NCBI GenBank assembly: GCA_001304015.1
Contig: LJUY01000011.1
Span: forward strand, 26,652 to 90,651
Origin: a candidate division Zixibacteria bacterium SM23_81
Lineage (GTDB): Bacteria; SM23-81
DNA: 64,000 nucleotides
Direction of reading: 5' to 3'
In this document: piece after piece, positions 35,671 through 42,934 of the stretch
Position numbering within the stretch: the first letter of the stretch is position 1
Layout of the letters: each line of letters starts with the position of its first letter
Position numbers and translations under genes: made by a program
Notes under the pieces: generated by a model
Database searches by the model: none
What the model was told of the DNA's origin: nothing
The model's input: only the letters and a program-made list of their open reading frames with translations

Positions 35671-36570
35671 TTATTCGGAAACATCGCGTATAAATTTCTC
35701 CACAACCTCATCCAGAAGTCGATTGAAGGTCTCCGGATCCTCCATGTGGATGAAATGACCCCTGCCTGGCATAAGAGACACATCGAAAGTTGGGAAATAC
35801 CGCTTGTTAACTTCTACATTTGTGGGCCAGAGATCGGAGCTGATGCAATGAAGGGGAGCACTGATCTCCGCGACCGCCTGATCGAAATCCTCTTCGTACC
35901 AGCTAAACATGGCCTCCATGGCTCCCATACCCACCTCGGGAAGTGCCGATGACATATCGGCAGCCACTCGTCCCACCAGCGCCGAATCGGCCGTCGGAAG
36001 AAACATGGTGAGCACGAAGTTACGGGTAGCAGCCTCAAAATCTTCCCGCATGGCATCGAGCAGCTTATCGAGTTCCTCCCGGAGCCATCTCTGGCCCATG
36101 TCTTGAAAATTGTCCACTCCAACCAGGCCAATGACCTGCTCCGGCATGTGTCGAGCCGCTTCTAAAATCACCGGACCGCCCATGGAATGTCCTACCAGGA
36201 TGACCTGCTCCAGATCCAGCCTTTCCACCACCGACGCCACATCCCTACCAAAGGACGGGATAGTCCATCTCTCCCGATCGGTTCCCGACTTGCCATGGCC
36301 GGCCAAATCGAGGGTCACCACTCTATGTTTTTGGGAGAAGTAAGGGACCTGCGCGTCCCAGAAGCTCTGTTGACAGCACCAGCAGTGCACAAAAACCAGC
36401 GCGGGTCTGCCCGTCCCAACCACCTGGTACTGAATGGTAACCCCATCATCTGAGGCGGTCATCCCAGTGGTAGGTGACTCAGGCCCTTCCTGGCAAGAAA
36501 CAAAGATAAGGGCCACGAGTATCAAGGCCAGAGTGATTTGGAACCAGTATGAAACCTGTATTGTTTTCAT
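35671..36570 (-). CDS. Alpha/beta-hydrolase lipoprotein
   Basis: A 299-residue alpha/beta-hydrolase with a lipoprotein signal (LALILVALIFVSCQEG). The oxyanion region VFVHCWCCQQSFWD, the nucleophile elbow LVGHSMGGPV with its serine, and the histidine in MPGRGHFIHMEDP can be seen; the acid is probably the aspartate in SSDLWPTN. It should hydrolyse an ester or similar bond outside the cytoplasm. Its ATG overlaps the stop of the glyoxalase-like gene (ATGA at 36567-36570), so translation is coupled. Confidence 0.9.
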   Translation of the reverse strand: MKTIQVSYWFQITLALILVALIFVSCQEGPESPTTGMTASDDGVTIQYQVVGTGRPALVFVHCWCCQQSFWDAQVPYFSQKHRVVTLDLAGHGKSGTDRERWTIPSFGRDVASVVERLDLEQVILVGHSMGGPVILEAARHMPEQVIGLVGVDNFQDMGQRWLREELDKLLDAMREDFEAATRNFVLTMFLPTADSALVGRVAADMSSALPEVGMGAMEAMFSWYEEDFDQAVAEISAPLHCISSDLWPTNVEVNKRYFPTFDVSLMPGRGHFIHMEDPETFNRLLDEVVEKFIRDVSE

Positions 36571-36935
36571 TTTGCCGACTCGTCCTCCTCCATAAGGCCG
36601 AAAGCGTTGCCCTCTGTGTCTTGGCAGGTGGTATACCAACCCACGCCAGGGATGGCCATCTTGGGCTGAAGGACCTTGCCGCCTGCGGCGGTGATTTTCT
36701 CGATGAATTCATCCACCGAGGGAATACCGATGGTATTCAGCGTGAACTCCGAGGGATCCTGGCGCTTGGCGAGCCCTCCGTTGATGCCGGGCTCACTCTG
36801 CTTTCCAGTGGTGATAAGCCAATAATCCATGGGGCCTTCCCATTTGTGGATGTGCCACCCTAACAACTCAGTGTACAACTTGATAGCCCGTTCCGGGTCT
36901 TCCACGCCGATGTCAAAATGAACCACTCGCGGCAT
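36567..36935 (-). CDS. VOC-superfamily (glyoxalase/bleomycin resistance) protein
   Basis: A 122-residue single-chain vicinal-oxygen-chelate protein with two beta-alpha-beta-beta-beta modules (VVHFDIGVEDPERAIKLYTE and SVDEFIEKITAAGGKVLQP, ending WYTTCQDTEGNAFGLMEED). The likely metal ligands are the early histidine (VVHFD) and the late glutamate or glutamine; the substrate is unknown. AAAGGAAGAG precedes the ATG at 36935. The stop overlaps the start of a hydrolase lipoprotein gene. Confidence 0.9.
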   Translation of the reverse strand: MPRVVHFDIGVEDPERAIKLYTELLGWHIHKWEGPMDYWLITTGKQSEPGINGGLAKRQDPSEFTLNTIGIPSVDEFIEKITAAGGKVLQPKMAIPGVGWYTTCQDTEGNAFGLMEEDESAK

Positions 36936-37169
36936 GTCATCTCTTCCTTTGGGATCGAGGTTATCGTCTTCATTCTCTCGTTAAACATGCCTATGGGTGA
37001 AAAACTCCTCACTTCAGCAAGAACTTGTCACCATCTGGTCATTTCACATTGAGAATCCCACTATCATCTCAGTCCGCTCTGGAAAATGACGGAACGCTAT
37101 GCCTTCACTAACCCAGGCCATTTTCTCAGACAGCAGTCATCCAATAGCTGATACAAGAAGCCCTCTGAC

Positions 37170-37550
37170 CTAATTCAGATGCTCCTCAATCTGTCGCATC
37201 CGTTTGGAGATATCGTTGAGACGGAACTCGATAGAGTTCAGGATCCAGAACTGGAAGTGTTCCACCTTCATCTCCCGATGGATCATCCAGATAATCTTGA
37301 CGGACACCAAAAGAAGGCCCAGCTCGATGGAGAACAGCGGCGCCAAAGGGATGTCAAGGCCGAAGAGATGACGTGAGAAGTCGAGGGAGAAGAGGGTGAC
37401 GATGGCAATGACGAAAACCACATTAATCGCCCGATCGCGTTTTGCCGTGGCCTTCCCCCCGATCTGGCCCACTAGTTTGCGGACCTTCTCTTTCTCTTGC
37501 CGGAAATGCTCCAGCTCTTCCGTGAGAGCTTTGGTATCAGGTTGGCTCAT
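37170..37550 (-). CDS. Small two-helix membrane protein, unknown function
   Basis: A 126-residue protein with an N-terminal coiled coil (KALTEELEHFRQEKEKVRKL), two membrane helices (NVVFVIAIVTLFSLDFS and PLFSIELGLLLVSVKIIWMI) and a C-terminal segment EHFQFWILNSIEFRLNDISK that looks like a conserved amphipathic helix. I cannot name the family. The ATG at 37550 is taken because GGGGGA lies about eight bases before it. It is an isolated gene between a 234-base spacer and a pseudogene. Confidence 0.75.
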   Translation of the reverse strand: MSQPDTKALTEELEHFRQEKEKVRKLVGQIGGKATAKRDRAINVVFVIAIVTLFSLDFSRHLFGLDIPLAPLFSIELGLLLVSVKIIWMIHREMKVEHFQFWILNSIEFRLNDISKRMRQIEEHLN

Positions 37551-37635
37551 GTGCCATTCCCCCATCAAAAAATCTGTAAGTCTCTATCGATTCTCACTTA
37601 AAAACTAAAGATAACTCATATTTGGACAAAGGATA

Positions 37636-38223
37636 CTACTCCTTCCCCAGCTTGAATTGATATCCGATATAGAGGCCGTTGCCGTCAAAAGGCGGATTTC
37701 TTTCATTCCCTTCAATCAAATCGCTATTGGACAAGTGGTAGTGACGGATGCCGATCAATAAGTTCACATCCTCAGTGATCCTATGCGTCAAACCGGCCCC
37801 ACCCACCTCTGTGAAATTGAATTGAGTGCCGCCAGGCGGAAAGTCATCCTCCGTCACTGCAATGTCGAAGCCCGATTAAAGACACGTCGAAAACCGCCTT
37901 CTGTTAAGAAAATGCCATCTGGCAAAAGATCCGAGACCTAAAGCCTCTATTCCTAAATGCTGGCCCTTAAATCTGGTCAGATGAGATTCCAGGCCCACGG
38001 TGAGCTAATTTCGAACATCCTTGGTGATGCCCAGGTAGCCTTCAAAGACCGAGATTTCGTTTGTTGGATAGCTTTGATAATAGCTCACCCGAGAATGAAA
38101 GTATCTTGAGCCTTGCTGTACAAAAGCAGTGAGAATTCTCTTTTCATCAGCCGCTGACAGGGGCGAATTGGATGTGACCATCATCACGAGGACTAGAAAA
38201 GTATGTGTGAATATTCTTCTCAT
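37636..38223 (-). pseudogene. PagL-like lipid A deacylase/acyloxyacyl hydrolase, two nonsense mutations
   Basis: One continuous minus-strand frame encodes an outer-membrane beta-barrel of about 195 residues, interrupted by TAG at 38005 and by TAA at 37858. The parts read: signal peptide and first strands (RRIFTHTFLVLVMMVTSNSP, FEGYLGITKDVRN), then after the TAG LTVGLESHLTRFKGQHLGIE and ALGLGSFARWHFLN, then after the TAA FPPGGTQFNFTEVGGAGLTH, RITEDVNLLIGIRHYHLSNS and GNGLYIGYQFKLG. The RHYHLSNSD segment matches the catalytic His-x-Ser of PagL, and the F-like final strand is intact. With two different stop codons in a single frame, loss of function is more likely than recoding. Confidence 0.75.
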
Positions 38224-38311
38224 TGAAGTGCCACATGAGGACGCAGCCCATCAACTGACTAAGGATTGATACCAAACATCAAATGCGTCTGTAAACGGCT
38301 TTGCCTTAAAA

Positions 38312-39238
38312 TTAACCGACAGCGAACTCTTTTATGTTGAGCTTTTTCAAGTCGATCTCGCCCACTCCCAGCTCATAAGCATATTGAATGTGACTTATGT
38401 TCTCCGGAGCTCTATTGAAAAGTGTCGTGGCATAGGCATCCACAGCCACCGGGTCTGTTCCGGCGATGACCATTTTGTCATCTCTGGTTTGCCCGGGGCC
38501 GTTAGGACCATTGGTCAGCAGTATCCTATTCGCATCCATAACGATGAGGTCGGGCTTTGCCACAGTGCTCAAATCCGCAATGGCCTGATGAAGCCCATTT
38601 TGATGAAAATAGACTCGATTCCAGTTGATGCCCATCAGGTTTTTCATGCTAAGAGTTACGTCTGTAGCACTGTGGTGTTTGGCGATGGGAATATTAATGA
38701 ACACATCCGCATCCAACAGATCGCCAATGATCTCCACATTCTCTAATAATCTTCCTCGAAACACATCCACAGGCCGATAAAGGTCTCGCGAGATGGCAGC
38801 CAACACCCGGGCTCCGGCCCTGGACGCGGCATCTCCGATGCCGTCACGCTGGAAATTTCTTTCCGCATCGTGACTCAGAACTACCACATCGCTGGCGCCA
38901 GCTCTAAAGCACATCTTGACCACTGTCTCCACCACATCGGGATTCGTGGTGGATGCCACCTCGGAGCGATTCGCAGTAGCAGGATTTGGCTTGATAGCCA
39001 CCTTATCACCTTTCTTAACGAATTTCTCAATGCCTCCCAGAGCCTGAATGGCCCTCATGGTGTTGCTGGCCGGATCCCCTCCTTTGGCAATGGCTAAATA
39101 AAGAGGACCGGTGATCACCGACCCTACCGCCGCCATCAAGACTTTCGGGGTTGATATGATGCCCAGACCCGCAGCGGCAATGCCCGCACCGGCTCCTCGA
39201 ATTAGGAAATCTCTCCGTGATAGTTTCTCCCTATTCAT
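38312..39238 (-). CDS. DUF362 protein with Tat signal
   Basis: A 308-residue DUF362-family protein, exported folded by the Tat system: the twin-arginine signal SRRDFLIRGAGAGIAAAG is near the N-terminus. The DUF362 core is seen as VKKGDKVAIKPNPATANRS, ASDVVVLSHDAE, DADVFINIPIAKHHSATDVT and LSMKNLMGINWNR, followed by IAGTDPVAVDAYATTLF. Members often carry ferredoxin-like clusters; this one has none of the CxxC clusters, so its role is unclear. GGAGAG lies six bases before the ATG at 39238. It stands just after the TPR gene's stop, gap 35 bases. Confidence 0.9.
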   Translation of the reverse strand: MNREKLSRRDFLIRGAGAGIAAAGLGIISTPKVLMAAVGSVITGPLYLAIAKGGDPASNTMRAIQALGGIEKFVKKGDKVAIKPNPATANRSEVASTTNPDVVETVVKMCFRAGASDVVVLSHDAERNFQRDGIGDAASRAGARVLAAISRDLYRPVDVFRGRLLENVEIIGDLLDADVFINIPIAKHHSATDVTLSMKNLMGINWNRVYFHQNGLHQAIADLSTVAKPDLIVMDANRILLTNGPNGPGQTRDDKMVIAGTDPVAVDAYATTLFNRAPENISHIQYAYELGVGEIDLKKLNIKEFAVG

Positions 39239-39273
39239 AACCACTCTCCTGTGCTTTTTAGATGATCCTCATA

Positions 39274-40788
39274 TCAGGGTGCGCTTTCGTTGGAAGAAGG
39301 GGACCTCAATTGTTCCAACTGATCATGGGCATTCTGGGATTGATAGCCATTCGGGTCGAGCTGGAGATATTTCTCTAAATGCTCCACAGCCTTATCATTC
39401 TGGCCCAGCTCTCGATAAATGGTCCCCAACATGTAATGGGGATTCGTGAAGGTAGAGTCAATGGCCAAAGATTTCTGATAGAGCTGAATGGCCGCTGTAG
39501 TATCCCCAACCAGATAGTAACCCTCGGCCAGGCTGTCATAGGAATTGGGATCGTCAGGAGCCACCACGACCAGCTGTTGAAATGCGGACACGGCCTGTTC
39601 GTATTTCTGAGCGCCAATACAGCAATAACCCAACATGTTATAGGCATCTGGTGCTTCAGGAACAATAGCTATGGCCTGCTTGTAGGCATCAATTCCGCAT
39701 TGGTAAGCTTGAGTTCGATAATAGCCTAGTCCCATCTGCTGGCATGCCCCAGCATCTTGAGGATTAACAGCCAGAGTTGCTTGAGCCTGGCAGATCCCCT
39801 GCAGGATATCCCTCAATTGACCAACGGCCACGCCGCCTAATCCATAGGGATACTCATCGCGGCTAGAGTCCAATTCTTCCCTGAGGGCGGTAGCATCACC
39901 GCTTTGGCGGTACTGAACGATATATTTTTGAAATGCAGCCGCATAGGCCATGGGCGCATCAGGTCGAGCCTCTATGACCCTATCGAATCGGGACAGAGCC
40001 TCATCATACTGTTCTGTCCGGCTGAGGCCTTGGGCTGCTTGAAAGGTGTCAAATGACGTCCAATCATACTCTAATTGATGGGTTAATAGATCAGCCTGCT
40101 GGCCCTGAACTCGTAGAGCATACGGAGAAGCCGGGTATCGCTCCACCACCAAGGCGAAATTCTCGGCGGCCGCCTTCTGGTTGCCCATGTCGAAACAGGC
40201 CTGCGCCAGTTGAAACTGATCCTCCGGGGCTGAGGGAGTGGCGGGATTCTCCGCCAGCATCTCCTGATACAGATCGATGATGCTCTGGTGATCTTGCATA
40301 TTCTGGTAGCTGGACAGGAGCCGCCTTTTAAGTTCGCCGATCCTGGCTGGGGTCACGGCGACTCCAGTATAGGCAGAGAGTTTCTTGATGGCAGGCCGAT
40401 AGACTTGGACGGCCTGAGCCCATTTTTCCTGTGCCTCATAGCATCTTCCCAGCCGGTCATAGGCGAAAATTTCCCACTCCGTTTCTGAATGGTCGGCGAG
40501 GACTCTCTGAAAGAGCTCCGCGGCCGTCTCAAAATCCTCATGGATCCTCATGTGGATATTCCCCATGGTCCACCTGACGGCCCCAGTGAGGCGATGATTT
40601 GGATTCTGTTCCACAAAGGCCTCATAGACGACCAATGCCTGGTCGAACTTTTCCTGCTGCAAGAGCTCATTACCCAGCTCGAACCTTTTAGTACCATCGG
40701 CCTGAATAAGTTGAACGGTCAGTAGGCATAGCAACAATGATAACGCTATGAGGATCCCCGCAGGTTTCCACATCACTTTTTTCACCAC
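39274..40788 (-). CDS. TPR-repeat protein, exported or membrane anchored
   Basis: A 504-residue protein with an N-terminal signal or anchor helix (KPAGILIALSLLLCLLTVQL) followed by at least ten tetratricopeptide repeats (for example FELGNELLQQEKFDQALVVY, AYNMLGYCCIGAQKYEQAVS and PHYMLGTIYRELGQNDKAVE). It has no catalytic motif and should be a periplasmic interaction scaffold. The start is GTG at 40788, with AAAGGAGG five bases upstream. The next gene on the strand encodes a Tat-exported DUF362 protein 35 bases on, so they may work together. Confidence 0.9.
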   Translation of the reverse strand: MVKKVMWKPAGILIALSLLLCLLTVQLIQADGTKRFELGNELLQQEKFDQALVVYEAFVEQNPNHRLTGAVRWTMGNIHMRIHEDFETAAELFQRVLADHSETEWEIFAYDRLGRCYEAQEKWAQAVQVYRPAIKKLSAYTGVAVTPARIGELKRRLLSSYQNMQDHQSIIDLYQEMLAENPATPSAPEDQFQLAQACFDMGNQKAAAENFALVVERYPASPYALRVQGQQADLLTHQLEYDWTSFDTFQAAQGLSRTEQYDEALSRFDRVIEARPDAPMAYAAAFQKYIVQYRQSGDATALREELDSSRDEYPYGLGGVAVGQLRDILQGICQAQATLAVNPQDAGACQQMGLGYYRTQAYQCGIDAYKQAIAIVPEAPDAYNMLGYCCIGAQKYEQAVSAFQQLVVVAPDDPNSYDSLAEGYYLVGDTTAAIQLYQKSLAIDSTFTNPHYMLGTIYRELGQNDKAVEHLEKYLQLDPNGYQSQNAHDQLEQLRSPSSNESAP

Positions 40789-40824
40789 GGTTTCCTCCTT
40801 TGCATCAGTATTCTAGTCAGATAT

Positions 40825-41235
40825 TCAAGCTTTAGGCTTCCCGCCAAGCCAGCCTGCTACGAGAATCAACCCAATCCAAAGAATATTGATCGGCTGAAAC
40901 GCATCTCCAAAAACGTGTTGTACCAGAATCCCCAAAAGGACAACGAGAATGCCGACAAAGAGACCGCTGGAGAGCTTGATCGTTTGAGATTCTCTTCTCA
41001 CCCACCTGGCGCCAAAGAATGTCAAAAGAATTTCTAAAATAGGCGTCAGGATCGAGCTTATCCATTGAGCAAATTGCCCGATACGCGCCTGATTGGGGGC
41101 ACCCCTGACTTGAAATGCCAGGTAAAAGGCGTATCCGGTCACCACCAGAGTGACCGCCAATGTGCTCACGAGAACGATGACCACAGCTGCGATAAGAATT
41201 CTGCCCAGCGGTAACTTCGAGAATTCACCCTTCAT
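40825..41235 (-). CDS. Small membrane protein of unknown function
   Basis: A 136-residue protein with four predicted membrane helices (ILIAAVVIVLVSTLAVTLVV, QWISSILTPILEILLTFF, LFVGILVVLLGILVQHVFG, INILWIGLILVAGWLGG). No family is recognised. GGAGAT precedes the ATG at 41235, and it lies 36 bases upstream of the TPR gene and 30 bases downstream of a GNAT gene, so it may share their transcript. Confidence 0.78.
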   Translation of the reverse strand: MKGEFSKLPLGRILIAAVVIVLVSTLAVTLVVTGYAFYLAFQVRGAPNQARIGQFAQWISSILTPILEILLTFFGARWVRRESQTIKLSSGLFVGILVVLLGILVQHVFGDAFQPINILWIGLILVAGWLGGKPKA

Positions 41236-41265
41236 GTGAGTATCTCCTGCAGAGCTGATCCCTCG

Positions 41266-41760
41266 TTAAATGCCGGTCACCTTGCTGCGGCGCTCCATGA
41301 GAATGACATCCCGCCAAACGCCTCCCATTTGACCTATGCGCTCCTTATATCCTACTTCTCGAAACCCAAAAGATTTGTGAAGTGCAATGCTGGCTACATT
41401 CTCGGGAAAGATGCTCGCATCTAATGTCCAGATGCCCCTGTGCTCCGATTCTTCAATGAGCGCGCTCAGCAGAGCTTTTCCTATACTCTTACCTCTCTCT
41501 GAGGCCTTCACGTATAAGCTCACTTCGGCAACGCCTGCGTAAACACATCTAGTCGAAACCAGGCTGAGGGCAGCCCAACCAACTATTTGATTATCGGATC
41601 TGGCCACGAGCCTGCAATTGGGAAGGTGAATCTTGTCCCATTGCTCCCAGTCGGGCAGCTCTATCTCAAATGTGGCGTTACCTGAAGCAATACCCTCGCG
41701 GTATATAAATTGAACCGCTGGCCAGTCCTGCTGTGTCATCCGATCCACGACGAATTGCAT
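41266..41760 (-). CDS. GNAT acetyltransferase, phosphinothricin acetyltransferase-like
   Basis: A 164-residue GNAT enzyme of the Pat/MddA (phosphinothricin or methionine sulfoximine acetyltransferase) type: IYREGIASGNATFEIELPDW, CVYAGVAEVSLYVKASERGK, SIGKALLSALIEES and SIFPENVASIALHKSFGFRE. It probably acetylates a glutamate or methionine analogue, perhaps as detoxification. The ATG at 41760 is preferred; a TTG at 41781 is an alternative. The start lies 25 bases behind the stop of the SnoaL-like gene. Confidence 0.9.
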   Translation of the reverse strand: MQFVVDRMTQQDWPAVQFIYREGIASGNATFEIELPDWEQWDKIHLPNCRLVARSDNQIVGWAALSLVSTRCVYAGVAEVSLYVKASERGKSIGKALLSALIEESEHRGIWTLDASIFPENVASIALHKSFGFREVGYKERIGQMGGVWRDVILMERRSKVTGI

Positions 41761-41785
41761 ATCGGATCCATCCGCCCTCAATCAT

Positions 41786-42163
41786 TCACGGCAATGCTGG
41801 CCGAGGATCGAAATAAAGGGTCTCCCGACTGATTTTACCATCTCTGAGTTTTATAAGGGAGGCTCCCCTGACAGAATACTCAACGCCTGAGCTGGGTTTC
41901 GTCCCAGACCAAACCCACTCCCCAGCCCCCTTATCTTCACAGGCGAAGAAAAGGACGTTTGAAAACTGCACATTGGGGAGAGAAAAGAGGCGCTGAAAAT
42001 AGGGCCTCAGCTCCTCTTTGTTGGTGACGGTCTCGTTGGATGGAATGCCCTCGAATACAAACTCATCAGCATAGCAGGACACCAAAGTTTCTGTATCGAG
42101 AGATTCAAGAGCGGTTTTAATCATTTGAAGGACATCTGCTTTTGCAGTTTTATTGTCCACCAC
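41786..42163 (-). CDS. SnoaL/NTF2-like protein
   Basis: A 125-residue cone-shaped alpha+beta-barrel protein of the SnoaL/nuclear-transport-factor-2-like superfamily: VLQMIKTALESLDTETLVSC, FVFEGIPSN, GEWVWSGTK and KISRETLYFDP. These act as small enzymes (polyketide cyclase, isomerase) or binding domains; nothing here tells which. The start is GTG at 42163 because GGAG stands seven bases upstream; the longer frame to 42271 would overlap the methyltransferase gene. Confidence 0.82.
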   Translation of the reverse strand: MVDNKTAKADVLQMIKTALESLDTETLVSCYADEFVFEGIPSNETVTNKEELRPYFQRLFSLPNVQFSNVLFFACEDKGAGEWVWSGTKPSSGVEYSVRGASLIKLRDGKISRETLYFDPRPALP

Positions 42164-42236
42164 AGGATTCTCCTCTCTGCGTGATGTCCCCACACGACGT
42201 TCAACCAGGGGTCTCATGAGAGCGCTCGATGGTGAG

Positions 42237-42827
42237 TCAAATCTTCCTGCAGACCAACTCACCCTTCCCAATAGGCACGATCAGGGAATCAACTCTTTTA
42301 TCGCCCAAAGCCCTGTCGAGAAAAGGTTTCAAGGGGTCCTGGTGACTGATGGCATTGTCAGCGACCAACAGTCCTCCACTGACCATATTGGGAATGAGCG
42401 CTTCATAGCACTCAAGATATTGGTTCTTTTCGGCATCCAGGAAGCAGAAGGATACATCGGTGTAGTTCTGCAAATACTCCCGAGCATCTCCTAACACAAG
42501 GTCTACTACATCTTCGACCCGCGCGCTTCTGAAAGTCTCCCTGGCTAAGCGCACCTTCTCCTCGAGCACCTCGAACGTCGTCAACCGCCTCCCAAGTTCC
42601 CGACAGGCCAGAGCCAGCCAGAGAGTGGAATAACCTGCACTGGTGCCAATCTCCAGGTATGTTCCTGGTGGAGCACTTGCAGCCACAAGGACCAGGAACT
42701 TGCCAGTCTCCGGAGGTATTTGACGAAGCCTCTGGAGAAGAGAAGAGCCGTCTTGCCGATCCTGCGCATCAAGTTGTTCTAAATAGCGCATCCGCTCCAG
42801 GATTTCACGAGGCACTGTGTGAAGCAA
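42237..42827 (-). CDS. SAM-dependent O-methyltransferase, second copy
   Basis: A 196-residue methyltransferase of the same O-methyltransferase family as the one at 31415, but with an N-terminal part of its own ([20 protein letters not shown]). The SAM loop is [20 protein letters not shown], motif II is [18 protein letters not shown], and the metal aspartates are in [13 protein letters not shown] and [12 protein letters not shown]. The only start in position is TTG at 42827, with AAAGAAAGGG about eleven bases upstream. It follows the BNR-protein gene by 107 bases and precedes the SnoaL gene by 73. Confidence 0.9.
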   Translation of the reverse strand: MLHTVPREILERMRYLEQLDAQDRQDGSSLLQRLRQIPPETGKFLVLVAASAPPGTYLEIGTSAGYSTLWLALACRELGRRLTTFEVLEEKVRLARETFRSARVEDVVDLVLGDAREYLQNYTDVSFCFLDAEKNQYLECYEALIPNMVSGGLLVADNAISHQDPLKPFLDRALGDKRVDSLIVPIGKGELVCRKI

Positions 42828-42934
42828 TTCGCCATTACCCTTTCTTTATAAGCTCAACGATTGCCCTCGCCAGTGATGTTTCGTCTCCAATTCAAGTGAA
42901 GCTGGCGCCAATCTCACGAATCCGTTTTTTGCCA

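Noticed and set aside
37636..38223. Recoding of stop codons in the PagL-like gene
   Set aside because: Two different stops (TAG and TAA) are involved and both codons serve as normal terminators in other genes of the window, so pseudogenisation is simpler.
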